DNA from: Adiantum capillus-veneris
Lineage: Eukaryota; Streptophyta; Polypodiopsida; Polypodiales; Pteridaceae
Assembly (NCBI GenBank): GCA_014529385.2
Contig: CM043942.1
Location: 4,988,501 to 5,052,500 of the forward strand
Direction: 5' to 3'
Length of the DNA stretch: 64,000 nt
Shown here: piece after piece, positions 18,679 to 28,303 of the stretch
Numbering within the stretch: the first letter of the stretch is position 1
Layout: each line of letters begins with the position of its first letter
Position numbers and translations under genes: made by a program
The notes under the pieces: generated by a model
What the model saw: only the letters and a program-made list of their open reading frames with translations
Database searches by the model: none
What the model was told of the DNA's origin: nothing

Positions 18679-19254
18679 CTTTAGTCACCTTAGCTCAAAA
18701 ATGTACATGGGGTTCTCTTGCTCATGATTACAAAGTGGGAATAAATCTGAGTCCTGACTCACTGACTAATATTTACATAATCCAGACGAATGGATCAAAA
18801 TGATAAAACGTCTTTGACATAAAAAATGGAATTTGATATGCTTTACAAGATGGGCTCATTACAACAGTTGGACCAATGGGGCTCCAACAGATAGTATTGT
18901 AAGCTTACGAGGTTACTTTTTTGCAAAATCTAGGTGCCAAATTTTTTATGTGCTATTTTTGAGAGGAGGTATGCCACACGGAATTGAATTATATATGTTT
19001 CAAATATGAAGAGATCTTGCTTGTGTCTCGAGTTTTCAATTTTCATAATGGTTCTAAAATCTCATTTTTTGTCAATTAAGTGTCACATTGTGGTAGTGAA
19101 AGTAATGTGCATGACATAATTTTGTCTTTCACCATTGTTGATCTTGTATCATTTGCTCGGATTTATCTTCGCTCGGTTTTTTTTTGCTCGATGATTAGAC
19201 ACCCCCAATTGTGGTATGTTGACTTGGTCAAAAAAGTTGAAAAATGGGGCATAT

Positions 19255-19276
19255 GTAAATAATCATGATTATTTAC
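19255..19276. repeat. 22-bp perfect palindrome (older leader, box 1)
   Basis: Half-site GTAAATAATCA followed directly by its reverse complement. A near-copy lies 285 bp away. Confidence 0.85.
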
Positions 19277-19539
19277 AAATGGAAAATTTTTGCATCCTTT
19301 TGGTCAACTGAGAATGTACACATGTCTCTCACATCAATATAAGCATGTGAATCAAGTTTCATTGACTTTGAGCAAAAGTTTCCCCAATTTGCACTCAAGT
19401 TTTCAAAAGTCAGTACATACTTTAGTTTTTACCCAGTTTTTCGTGAATTTGGTGATCCAAATTCTATGGTCCTTTACAAAAGTTATTTGTACACATGCAT
19501 AGAGTCTCTGGTATCAACCTTGGTCAGTTTTGAGCTGAA

Positions 19540-19563
19540 AGTAAATAATCGTGATTATTTACT
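19540..19563. repeat. 24-bp near-perfect palindrome (older leader, box 2)
   Basis: Half-site AGTAAATAATC, centre changed by one base (CG for CA), then the reverse complement. A possible degraded half-site (AAATAAATAATCT) lies near 19676. Confidence 0.8.
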
Positions 19564-20239
19564 TTAAGCCTAAAATGAATAATTTTTTGAACTTTTTCAC
19601 TGGACAGTTTTCTCATGAGCTATTTTAAGCCTATAAATCAAGTCAAAACTTAATTTGGCCTAAATTATCAAGAAAAAATAAATAATCTAAGTTTTTGCGA
19701 ACTCTTGAAATTTTTACCTCGATGTGTCCTTGAGCTTACCCACTGGTTCATACAAATTTTAAAGCATACTCTCCAGTCGGATTGAGTGGTTGGCAGTCTT
19801 TTGGTGCTATTTCTAGCCGTAGACTTGAAATTCTGCACCTTCACATAACAACTCACAATTGATCCTTTCGAAGAGAGCAATGTTCTGAAACCACCTCGGA
19901 TTCTACTTACCCTACTCCTCGGTTCTACTGCCATGGGTTGTGGAAAGTGTCCACAAACACTCGTTTTCTTGTTTTTTTTAATGGTTTTCTCAGCCTTGAT
20001 CTTAAGACTTGTCTCATCCTCGATCATTCTCAAAATCCTAATCTAATTCTACAATCCTAAAATTTGTAAAGTACTCAACAAGTACAATTACTTCTAAGCT
20101 ACCTCTACACAACAAAAGACGACAATCTTAAGCTATGTGGTTTTAAAACGAAAGTTTTTACTCTAGGAGATCCCAGAGGAAGTTAAAGGATAACTTCACA
20201 AGATGCTTGTGTTTTTTCCTAGTTTAGGTCTCTTTGATC

Positions 20240-20257
20240 CCCCCGACAGTGGTGCCA
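20240..20257 (-). promoter_or_regulatory. Primer-binding site of the older gypsy element
   Basis: Minus-strand TGGCACCACTGTCGGGGG, a diverged version of the tRNA-Asp-type PBS of Gypsy-1, two bases from a TG at 20260 that would be the LTR edge. Confidence 0.6.
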
Positions 20258-20259
20258 AA

Positions 20260-20935
20260 TGTGGGGCGGGTGTCTAACCTCACTCCTATCTTATTGCAGA
20301 TTTAGCAAGAACCACAGATAAATTGTCAATCCATGGGACAAAGCTGACTTGACTAGTGCATAGAGGCTGCAAGAGGTTGTCAATCTCTTGGGAAACAACA
20401 AACAACTTGCATCTAACTCAGGCTACACTCAAGTGACTGAAATCACCAAAAGCTAATCGCTCATCGGCAAACAAATCACATCCGTTATAGCATCAAATGG
20501 CATCCAAACATAACAAAACTTTTAGGACATGTTTATAAGACCTAATTACACATGCTTATGGTCTTAAATCTCACTTTAGGGCAAGTGTAAAAATTGCAAT
20601 TATTAATAGCAGTGGATTTTTGACCTAGTTGTTACTAATAATATAAGAGCTCTAACTAAAAACAGGTTGATACAATCTGGAAGCTTGTAGCCGTGGCTCA
20701 CGATTACAAGATTTATCCGGAAAACAGGAGTTACAATATTCTCGATTCATCAAAATAATAAATTTGTTTACAAAGAGAGCTTCGAAAAATGATATTCGGG
20801 TTAGCTTGTTGCTGACAAAGACCCCTCCTCCTCTTGCACTGCATAATGTTTTGTAATACATTGAAATCTCAAGCATGGTAGCGTCAATTCATGCTATGCA
20901 TAGAATGATTTTTAACCCATAAAAAGCACTCCCCG
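20260..20935 (-). repeat. Probable 5' LTR of the older gypsy element (right edge uncertain)
   Basis: Starts TGTGGGGCGG next to the PBS. No second copy is present to define its end; 20935 is only where a different repeated segment begins. No coding frame is supported inside. Confidence 0.35.
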
Positions 20936-20946
20936 GACCACACACT

Positions 20947-21024
20947 GTCATCCCGGAGGACTCCAACTAGGAGGGGGAGGACCACACAATGTCATCCCGG
21001 AGGACTCCAACTAGGAGGGGGAGG
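20947..21024 (+). repeat. Duplicated polypurine block (44-bp tandem repeat)
   Basis: The unit beginning GTCATCCCGGAGGACTCCAA starts at 20947 and again at 20991; each contains CTAGGAGGGGGAGG. The second runs on into GGCATTC, as in the minus-strand block at 6370-6326. This is the 3' part of a + strand Gypsy-1 relative. Bases 21025-21233 hold no gene; I see only AT-rich sequence related to what follows the Gypsy-1 block. Confidence 0.75.
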
Positions 21025-21233
21025 CATTCTAAATGTAGACCGAACTATGGATTTTCAACAAAATTCTCTTAAAGGACCCTTCTAATACAAAGATAGTGAA
21101 TATACAATAAAAACAACTCTAGGTGTGTATGTAAAGTGTATATACCATCAAAAAAATTAAAAATTTTATGATTTTTGCTTATTTGTGTGTTCTTTGGCCA
21201 AAGAAGCAACCAAAATGGAAACATCCACAAAAA

Positions 21234-21648
21234 ATGAAGTCATTTCAGACAATTCCCTTGTGCAGACTATTCTTGACGCCTTGCCAGATTCTTACAAGAT
21301 TTTTGCTAGTACTTGGAGACTTACCAAGGAAATCCTGAAGTTTCAAGTTTGATGCATTATGCACATTGCCGTTGCTAGTACTTGGAGATTTATGACCCAA
21401 GGAAATTGCACATTGCTATCGCAAGAGTCAATTTCCAAAAAAAAAAATAAGACAACACAGCGTGCAATTGAACAAGCTTTTATTGTTATTCAAAGACAAG
21501 GTGGTAACAGTAATGCAACCACTTCTCATGGTTCTTCTGTGAGTGGAAAATCACATGTTCCTATAGCTTCTCCTGGAAGCACTTTGTTTGGAAATTCTGG
21601 TGATAAGGGCAAAAAGAAGATGCATTTCCATTATTGTAAAGCTAATGA
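21234..21648 (+). pseudogene. Copia-B gag, 5' fragment
   Basis: Matches Copia-A gag from the region EVISDSSLVQTVLDALPDSY to the zinc knuckle (HYCKAND), with a local rearrangement near 21310-21420 that repeats a 'gctagtacttgg' segment. The 5' part of gag and the 5' LTR are missing. The frame is cut at 21648 by Gypsy-2 and resumes at 29902. Confidence 0.85.
21644..21648. repeat. Target-site duplication of Gypsy-2, left copy
   Basis: AATGA immediately left of the LTR, identical to 29902-29906. Confidence 0.95.
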
Positions 21649-23216
21649 TGTAACATTTAATGGCCTAATAACTTATGTGTAGCGGAAATTAGCATGAACA
21701 TAGTGGGCATTTCATTAGAATAGATTCCTAATGAGAATTACAAGAGTTCTTGGGTGGAGAGAGCAACAAAAAGCATAACACCTAGTTAGATAGCATCGAC
21801 AATACTTTCAAAAGAGAGAGAAATTAAGCTATTGACAACAATTGAGGACCGGATTTTCATGGAGCCGGTCCCCCCTCCAAAAGGCTTTGTATTATTGTTT
21901 CTCCCATTAAGAGAGACATTGTACAATACAATTCTTTGTGTTCCTTCAAGACTAGCTAGTGCAATGAAGATGGAAGTTTCATACACCAAGCAAAACACTT
22001 AATCAAACACAACTTGAATTATCCCCGTTCTCAGACCCAAGACCTCACACACCTTCGAGGATGGTGAGAGCTAGCAGGGTATGAGAGTAGATTGAGAGGA
22101 AGAAGGAGTATCTTACGAGAAAGATGTACATCTCCTCACATAATCACTCATACTAGCATAGCTTAGCTTAGTAATTAGCTTGGTAGAGGAGATGAGCATG
22201 CATTGAAGCTTGGCTCTTGGTTGGATTTGCATCCACATGCCAAGAGAGTGTTGATGTAGGCTTCTATCTCACAAGCTTGGAGTAGGTGATGAGCTCTCCA
22301 TTAAAGCTTGGGAGGAGATAGAGTATTCTTCCTTCACACATGGTCAAGTGTGAGTGTGTGTGTGTCAATGCCAAGCAAAAATCAGCCCCCTCTCTCTCTT
22401 GGGCGAGCCCTAGCTGCTAACTTGGTCTGGCTTTTGCCTCATTGGACCTCCCCAAGTCAAGCCAATAGGTATTAAGCAGCATAAGTGATAGCCTTCTGAC
22501 ATGTGTCCCCCTTTCCCCTTTTGTGAGAGCTTTAGGTAATTAAATAATTAAACTAAAGTCTCATTGGACCCCTTTGTCTCCTGGCCAATAGAAATCATGC
22601 AAGCCATGGGGCTTCTGAATGCTCATTGGACCCTTTGGGAGACTGCCCAATAGTCTTCTAGGAGACTTAATTCTCATTGGTTTCCTTTATTAAATGTTTT
22701 TAAATTAATTAAACTACATTTACTCTAGCTTAATTCTCATTGGTCCACTTCAAGGGTCTTCCAATAGGAATTGGGCACACCTTGTGGGCATCTGGCCTAG
22801 GGAGCTGACATGTGTCCCTCATTCCCTTTGTGTAAAGGGAGCCTGTGTGTGTGTGTGTGGCTTTCTCTCTCATCCCCTACCTTTGGGGCTCGCCCCCTCC
22901 CATGTAGGGATGTGGAAAGACTTTTAGGGCACACACAAAGCATCCAATTTTCCCTAGGGTTGACCTTTGGACACAACCTTTGAATTTTGGAACCTTAGCA
23001 TTTTGGAAGTCTTAATGGGCTGAACCTTAGGGTCTTTTTAGCCCATTGTTGCACATGGATCTTTTGTAGATGGCCCCCCCTTTGGATCCCTACTATGGCC
23101 GGTCTGCTAGCATTACCAATATTCTAGCTTTTTCTCCCTTGGCACTTCCCCACATTAAATGATCAGTTTAATATGAGAAAATCATTTAGGAGAATTAGAT
23201 ATTGATTATTATGACA
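21649..23216 (-). repeat. 3' LTR of Gypsy-2
   Basis: 1568 bp, TGTAAC...ATGACA on the + strand, aligning over its full length with 28304-29901. It includes a short GT run and AT-rich stretches. No gene is supported inside it. Confidence 0.95.
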
Positions 23217-23235
23217 TTACCTCTCTCTTGAAATC
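23217..23235 (-). promoter_or_regulatory. Polypurine tract of Gypsy-2
   Basis: Minus-strand TTCAAGAGAGAGGTAA abuts the 3' LTR (TGTCAT). The same tract-LTR junction occurs on the + strand at 36970-36984. Confidence 0.85.
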
Positions 23236-23406
23236 ATAGTCGTCCTCGACTATGGTGTAGAGAAGATAAAGCATATTCATGAGTCCTTTTCTTAGCGGGT
23301 AGAGGATCCCTATGTTACCCTACGACATCATTTCATAATGGATGACTAGTCCATTTGGCGCTTGAGAGCCTGAGGCTGCCGCAAGCATGTCTGTACATTA
23401 GTCCTA

Positions 23407-24450
23407 TCAGTCTTCCATAGTAGAGTGACAAGCTCTTCTGTTCTTGTCAGCAGCAGCCTTTTGCCTTTGCTGTGAGATAGAGATAGCATCCTTAATCTTT
23501 TGGAAAGATTCTTGTAGGTCTCGGCTATACTCATCTGCAGCGAAGATCTTCCCATGTACCTTAAGTAGCAAGGGACTTTTTGATCTTCCCTCAATTACCT
23601 CGAAAGGTGCTTTTCGTGTGGAAGTATGTACAGTGTTATTGTAAGCATACTCTACTAAGGGTAAGTACTTCTCCCATTGGGATCTTTGATCTACTTCCGT
23701 TACATAGGCTTTTAGTAGATCGAGAATGGTTAGGTTAGCTATTTCACTTTGGCCATCAGTTTGTGGATGATAGGCCGAAGAGAAGTTTAGCCTTGTTCCT
23801 AAATTCTCAAAGAGACCCTTCCAGAAATTACAGGTCATTCTAGGATCTCTATCTGACACTATGGACATTGGCAAGCCATGGTACTTGAAAATTTGTGAAA
23901 TGAAGAGGGTTTCCATTTGATGGGCTTTGATAGTCTTTTTGACAGGTATAAAATGAGCTTGTTTACTGAACCTGTCTACTATCGTCCATATTCCCGTATT
24001 CCCATGGATAGACTTAGGCAATCCAAAGATAAAATCCATGGATATGCTCTCCCAAGGTGAATTAGGGATTGGCAAGGGTTGAAGCAATCCAGGTTGCTTC
24101 CCTCTATCAAATTTTGTCTTTTGACATACCACACATTTGGAAACATACTCTTGTATGTTCACTTTCATGGTAGGCCAATAGAAATATGTTTCAATTCCCT
24201 TTAAGGTAGACTGAATCCCTCTATGCCCCGCATATGGGGGAGCATGAGATTCATACATTACTTTCTCATGTAGTGAGTTAGTAACGCATAGTCTATTGCC
24301 ATAGAGAAGATAACCATCTTGTAAAGTAAATGGTTCTTCTTTCTTCCCTAATGCAAGGGCTGAAATCACATCTCTAAAATCGGTATCAATAGCATACTCA
24401 TCTATCATTGAAGATAGATCATTGTGAGTTGCCATGGAAACCGCATTCAC
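23407..24450 (-). CDS. Gypsy-2 integrase, C-terminus missing
   Basis: 347 codons. HHCC module (HAPPYAGHRGIQ ... CVVCQKTK) near residues 70-115, then the DDE core: Asp in SMDFIFGLP, Asp in VSDRDPRM and Glu in GQSEIANL. It should continue into a GPY/F domain and, in chromoviruses, a chromodomain, but the frame ends at CHSTMED and only ~190 bp of noncoding sequence remain before the PPT. The C-terminal ~100-200 residues are therefore deleted, not just frame-shifted. A TGA at 24454-24456 separates it from RNase H in the same pol. Confidence 0.9.
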   Translation of the reverse strand: MNAVSMATHNDLSSMIDEYAIDTDFRDVISALALGKKEEPFTLQDGYLLYGNRLCVTNSLHEKVMYESHAPPYAGHRGIQSTLKGIETYFYWPTMKVNIQEYVSKCVVCQKTKFDRGKQPGLLQPLPIPNSPWESISMDFIFGLPKSIHGNTGIWTIVDRFSKQAHFIPVKKTIKAHQMETLFISQIFKYHGLPMSIVSDRDPRMTCNFWKGLFENLGTRLNFSSAYHPQTDGQSEIANLTILDLLKAYVTEVDQRSQWEKYLPLVEYAYNNTVHTSTRKAPFEVIEGRSKSPLLLKVHGKIFAADEYSRDLQESFQKIKDAISISQQRQKAAADKNRRACHSTMED

Positions 24451-24456
24451 TCTCTG

Positions 24457-25122
24457 TCATCTTGAGAGTGCATCGGCTACTTGATTATGCTTGCCGGCAA
24501 TGTGAGCAATATGAAAATGAAATTGCGAAAGGAAATTTTCCCACCTCATTTGTTTTTCGGAGAGCTTGGTGTGCGTCATGAAGTACTTAAGACTTTGGTG
24601 ATCCGTTCGCAGAATGAAAGGAGTCCCCAATAAATAGTGCTTCCATGAGTCTAAGGCATGTAGAACTGCAAGGAGTTCTTTTTCGTATATGCCTAGAGCT
24701 TGCTCAACAGGGTCGAGCCTTCGACTCTCATAGCCTATGGCGTGCCCTTCTTGGAGCAAAACAGCCCCAAGGCAATCACCACAAGCATCATATTGGACCT
24801 CAAATGGTTTTGAGAGATCCGGCAGTGTAAGCACAGGTTGAGAGATAAGCTTTTCGAAAGCATTGTTCTCCTTAGCAGACCATGTATACCTAACACTTTT
24901 CTTTGTTAGGTCATGTAATGGTCCCGCAATTTGTGAGAACTTTTCTATGAAGCGTCTATAGTATGCACACATACCTATAAAGCTTCTTAGTTCATGAAGA
25001 TTCCTTGGTTTAGGCCATCCTTTTATTACCTCTAACTTGGATGGATCCATTTGGATGCCATCTTGAGAGATAATGTGACCTAAATACTTGCAAGAAAAAT
25101 TCACTTTTCTTTCGATTAACAT
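24457..25122 (-). CDS. Gypsy-2 RT thumb and RNase H
   Basis: Begins in the RT connection after a frameshift (KYLGHIIS, SFIGMCAYYRRFI) and contains RNase H motifs YDACGDCLGAVL, IYEKELLAVLHAL, LRTDHQSLKY and VADALSR, giving the four acidic positions. 221 codons. The overlap with the upstream frame (25122-25010) is the result of the shift. Confidence 0.9.
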   Translation of the reverse strand: MLIERKVNFSCKYLGHIISQDGIQMDPSKLEVIKGWPKPRNLHELRSFIGMCAYYRRFIEKFSQIAGPLHDLTKKSVRYTWSAKENNAFEKLISQPVLTLPDLSKPFEVQYDACGDCLGAVLLQEGHAIGYESRRLDPVEQALGIYEKELLAVLHALDSWKHYLLGTPFILRTDHQSLKYFMTHTKLSEKQMRWENFLSQFHFHIAHIAGKHNQVADALSR

Positions 25123-27886
25123 AAAGTTTATTCTCTCTTAAAACTTGAAATATTACCTGGAGGTGTTGCTTGTGTTCCTTCAATGAATTAGAGTAGATGA
25201 TAATATCATCAAAGAACACTCCAGTGAAGGTTCGATGAGGCCTGAACAGCTTCTCCATCAAGCGGTTGAACGTGGCTGGTGCATTGGTCAAGCCAAAAGG
25301 CATGACAATGTATTCGTAAAGACCAAATGTAGTACGAAATGCGGTCTTTACAATGTCTTGATCAACTATCCTTATTTGATGATAGCCACTTTTTAGGTCA
25401 ATCCTACTGAAGTAGGTCAATCCTTGTAGCTTATCAAATAGGTCTTCTACCGGTGGAACGGGAAACCTATTCTTGATAGTGATCCTATTTAGTGCTCTAT
25501 AGTCGACACACATACGATATGTGCCGTCTTTCTTTTGCACTAATAGCACAGGTGAGCAAAATGGAGATGAGCTAGGCCTAACCATGCCCTTCTCAACTAA
25601 CTCATGCACTTGCCGCATAATCTCCTCTTGTTGAGCTTGTGAAACTCTATAAGGAGGTTTGTTAGGCGGTGAACTTCCTGGAAGAAGTTCAATTGCATGG
25701 TCATCATTACCTCGTTTAGGAGGTAGCTCACAAGGGATGTCGTCAATAAAAACATCTTGAAACCCCTTGAGAAAATTGGATAACTCTAATTCCTTTTGGT
25801 TGCTTTTATTTTTTTTTGCTAAAGCATTAGGTTCATTTTGAGAATCTTTAACAAAAATCATGTACACGGAAATAGAGCTCTTTATTGACTTGTTGAAAGC
25901 TGGTGTATGTACAATGGGGATGGTGTTACCCATCTCCTTAGCATCTATATACATGTCTTTTTCCCTGAACTTAAAGGAGATTCTCCTTTCAGGAAATTTA
26001 ACATTGGCAGCCAGGCGGTCAAACCATGGTGCCCCTAGGATTACATCCTCATGCTTGAGAGGAGAGATAAAGAAGTCCTCTTTGTCCACATAGCCTTGGA
26101 CATGAAGCCTCAATTTCCTGATTAAGGGAGTGACTGAAGCTTCTTGCCCCTTGAAGGCACTGTCTGCGGGTAGGATATCTCCCATCTCGTAGGATTGTAT
26201 GCCTAGCTTGGTGGCTAACTCCATAGATATGAAATTGTGGGTAGAACTAGGGTCAAAGAGAATAAAAGCATCATGTTCTCTTACCTTTCCCCAAGCATGG
26301 CATAGAGGAGATCCTTTGTGGTGAGTTTGGTGAACCTGCTCCTCTTGGATTTCAACCAAAGAAGCTCTAGGAGGATCTTGGCGGTTATTCTTTTGGGGAC
26401 AGGCGCGGTACGCATGCCCTTGTTCACCGCACTTGAAACACTGGTTATCCTTACGATAACGCTCAAGCTCTTCAGGAGAGAGTTTATTCTTTCCTTTGTA
26501 AACTCCCTTCTCTTTAGCTTTGTTGGAATTGCCCTTAGGAGACTTTTGGACATTGCCCTTCCCCTTAGGCTCATTGGAACCCTTGTTTTCCGAGGGCTTA
26601 TTATTTCTTTTATCCCCCGTTTGGAAATTTATTTGAGAGGCCACCATAGTATGGTGTATTACCGCCGATATGGTACGTGGCCTTTGGGAGTTGACATACT
26701 CCGCCATTTCTTCGGTTAAGCCCGCACAAAATTGTTGCTTTTGCTCTCCAAAATCCAACTTTTTGAAGACAGTGGCTTTGAGTTGTAGGTCCCAAAACTT
26801 GTCTACATATTTATGGATGGATTCATTGGGAGAGAGCTTTAAGCTTCGCCATTCGGTGAGTACTTTGTCTTTGGCATCGGTGGCCAAAAACTGCTTCATA
26901 ATGGAAGCTCTTAAAGCCTTCCATGTTCGTGGAGCTTCACCGTTGGCTCGTAGGCTAGACCACCATTGTCTGGCGGACTTTTGAAAGTGCATAGCTACAT
27001 GGCGTAGCTTAGAGGACTCCGTGAAGCCCTCATTTCCAAACGCCGCATCGAATTGCTGGATAAAGGCCAAGACTTTGTCCGTAGCACCGAAGGTGCCATC
27101 ATAGGTAAGGAAAGAGATGCTCTTCCCTCCCTCTTTGAATTTCTTCAGCTTGGACGACCTCTTCCATGCGGCATAGGATTTCCTATGGCCTCTTCTTTTT
27201 GATGGTTCAAAAGTTGCACCATCACTTTCTTCAGAAGGTGAAGAATTTGAAGAAGGTGGAGAAGAGGGTGACCTCTTTCTCGCCTTTTTCTTGTCTTGAT
27301 CTTTGTTGTCTTCACCATAGCTTTCATAAGAGGAAGAGGATGAAGAAGATGGAGAAGAGGGTGTCCTCTTTCTCGCCTTTTTCTTCTCTTGCTTTTTATC
27401 ATCCCTCTTTGAATTGTGGTGAGGAGAAGAATACGATGGTCTTCTCCGCTTTGGTGGTGATGGAGAGCGTTTAGCCCACCGTCTTCGTGGAGCCATCTCC
27501 GCCAAGGTGGCGGGAGACTCGCTTCTTTCTCGTTCCTTCGGTGGAGGCTCTTGAGTTCTCCTTTGGGAAGGAGATGCATCATCAAGAAGTAAATTCTTGA
27601 GCTCTTCATATGGATTCTCTTCTTCTTCCCGAATCGGAGAGAGACCTCTTTTGGTAGTCTCACAAGGAGGCTTCCTAGGTGCTCTCTCGTCATGGTGATG
27701 AGCTTGGAGAATCCCGTGAGCACGGAGCTGCCGTTGCACTTCACTTTGGAGAGATGGATTGCCCATGGCTTGTTGAAGCCTAGAAACAAGATAGTTAACA
27801 AGCATTGAAGCATCATTAGTAGCTTGCTCATGAGCAAAATCAAAGTTATCAACATTAATTTCACTCTGTTTACTATTGTCAGCCAT
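25010..27886 (-). CDS. Gypsy-2 gag-protease-reverse transcriptase
   Basis: 958 codons starting MADNSKQSEI. Residues ~125-240 are an Arg/Ser/Lys-rich stretch containing two tandem ~31-residue units (KKKARKR-S/T-PSSP...). Residues ~260-420 form the retrotransposon gag fold (FIQQFDAAFG, ARQWWSSLRAN, LTEWRSLKLSPNESI). The CCHC knuckle CFKCGEQGHAYRAC is at ~480. The protease has AFILFDPSSTHNFIS near 540-555: catalytic Asp kept, but DPS replaces the usual DSG. RT motifs follow: SPFCSPVLLVQKKDG, RMCVDYRALN, IDLKSGYHQIR, MPFGLTNAPATFNR and FFDDIIIYS. The frame is lost after RKKSEFFLQ near 25100. The start follows a ~400-bp leader and fits gag. Confidence 0.93.
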   Translation of the reverse strand: MADNSKQSEINVDNFDFAHEQATNDASMLVNYLVSRLQQAMGNPSLQSEVQRQLRAHGILQAHHHDERAPRKPPCETTKRGLSPIREEEENPYEELKNLLLDDASPSQRRTQEPPPKERERSESPATLAEMAPRRRWAKRSPSPPKRRRPSYSSPHHNSKRDDKKQEKKKARKRTPSSPSSSSSSSYESYGEDNKDQDKKKARKRSPSSPPSSNSSPSEESDGATFEPSKRRGHRKSYAAWKRSSKLKKFKEGGKSISFLTYDGTFGATDKVLAFIQQFDAAFGNEGFTESSKLRHVAMHFQKSARQWWSSLRANGEAPRTWKALRASIMKQFLATDAKDKVLTEWRSLKLSPNESIHKYVDKFWDLQLKATVFKKLDFGEQKQQFCAGLTEEMAEYVNSQRPRTISAVIHHTMVASQINFQTGDKRNNKPSENKGSNEPKGKGNVQKSPKGNSNKAKEKGVYKGKNKLSPEELERYRKDNQCFKCGEQGHAYRACPQKNNRQDPPRASLVEIQEEQVHQTHHKGSPLCHAWGKVREHDAFILFDPSSTHNFISMELATKLGIQSYEMGDILPADSAFKGQEASVTPLIRKLRLHVQGYVDKEDFFISPLKHEDVILGAPWFDRLAANVKFPERRISFKFREKDMYIDAKEMGNTIPIVHTPAFNKSIKSSISVYMIFVKDSQNEPNALAKKNKSNQKELELSNFLKGFQDVFIDDIPCELPPKRGNDDHAIELLPGSSPPNKPPYRVSQAQQEEIMRQVHELVEKGMVRPSSSPFCSPVLLVQKKDGTYRMCVDYRALNRITIKNRFPVPPVEDLFDKLQGLTYFSRIDLKSGYHQIRIVDQDIVKTAFRTTFGLYEYIVMPFGLTNAPATFNRLMEKLFRPHRTFTGVFFDDIIIYSNSLKEHKQHLQVIFQVLRENKLYVNRKKSEFFLQVFRSHYLSRWHPNGSIQVRGNKRMA

Positions 27887-28290
27887 TCTAACAACTTTTA
27901 GGTGTAAACTTTTTAGGTATACTTTGGCACTTCAAGCCCTAGTTGCTACTCCTCTTTACCTCTTTAGAAAAAGCACTCAAGCTACTGTACCCGCGGCTCG
28001 AATACCATTAATTGCAAGGAATAGAAGAGAGGGTCTTTCGACACCAAGACAGCACCGGCTCCTGTCAAGCTTCTAATAGCTCAATAATGGTTAAGCCGTA
28101 GGCAAGCCCCGTAGGACTCCACTATTAAGACCATAGCTCTCGACGGTGATGCCCCGTTAACTGCACAAAGGCAAGCGCACTCCAAGGTTGAAAAATCCCT
28201 ATTCTACTTACTCACAGGCAATTAATAATACCAACCATTTGTAGCTAGCTTGAGGACCTCCCTTCTTGAGCAAGAAAAGAGAAACCTTGA
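27887..28290 (-). other. Gypsy-2 leader
   Basis: Noncoding stretch of ~400 bp between PBS and gag ATG. No motif recognised. Confidence 0.7.
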
Positions 28291-28302
28291 GCTCTGATAC
28301 CA
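28291..28302 (-). promoter_or_regulatory. Primer-binding site of Gypsy-2 (initiator tRNA-Met)
   Basis: Minus-strand TGGTATCAGAGC, the standard complement of the plant initiator tRNA-Met 3' end, one base from the LTR. Confidence 0.95.
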
Positions 28303-28303
28303 A

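Larger units (their letters stand above)
1395..18889 (-). mobile_element. Gypsy-1: giant Ty3/gypsy LTR retrotransposon (Athila/Tat-like), 3' end outside window
   Basis: Order on the minus strand: 5' LTR (18889-17959), tRNA-Asp-type PBS, ~1.6-kb leader with palindromic boxes, gag (16295 onward), protease, RT, RNase H, integrase, a second protease-like domain, internal polypurine block (6370-6326), a second palindrome array, and a coiled-coil ORF (3701 onward). The 3' LTR is not in the window because a + strand LTR element (ending 1394) sits in the last ORF and the remainder lies further left. More than 17 kb is visible, in the size range of Ogre/Tat and Athila-type elements. The coding region carries several stops and at least two frame changes, so this copy is dead. 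Two proteases and a doubled zinc module make it atypical. Confidence 0.85.
17959..18889 (-). repeat. 5' LTR of Gypsy-1
   Basis: 931 bp with TG...CA ends on the + strand (TGTTTTAGGG ... GCTCCAACA). The left edge is fixed by the adjacent PBS; the right edge by the CA terminus. It contains a minus-strand TATA box (18678-18671) and, downstream of it in transcription direction, a CT/GA microsatellite. No second copy is in the window. Expected flanking duplication: GATAG (18890-18894) beyond the missing 3' LTR. Confidence 0.75.
18890..20259 (-). mobile_element. Leader of an older Gypsy-1-like element, interrupted by Gypsy-1
   Basis: Between the outer edge of the Gypsy-1 LTR and a second PBS (20257-20240) lies ~1.35 kb without a supported gene. 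It has two long palindromes 285 bp apart (19255-19276, 19540-19563), echoing the box arrays of Gypsy-1 but with a different sequence. I read it as the leader of a minus-strand relative whose gag-pol lies beyond Gypsy-1, outside the window. Confidence 0.5.

Noticed and set aside
18382-18684. + strand 100-codon frame
   Set aside because: Lies within the Gypsy-1 LTR and crosses the CT run; no domain.
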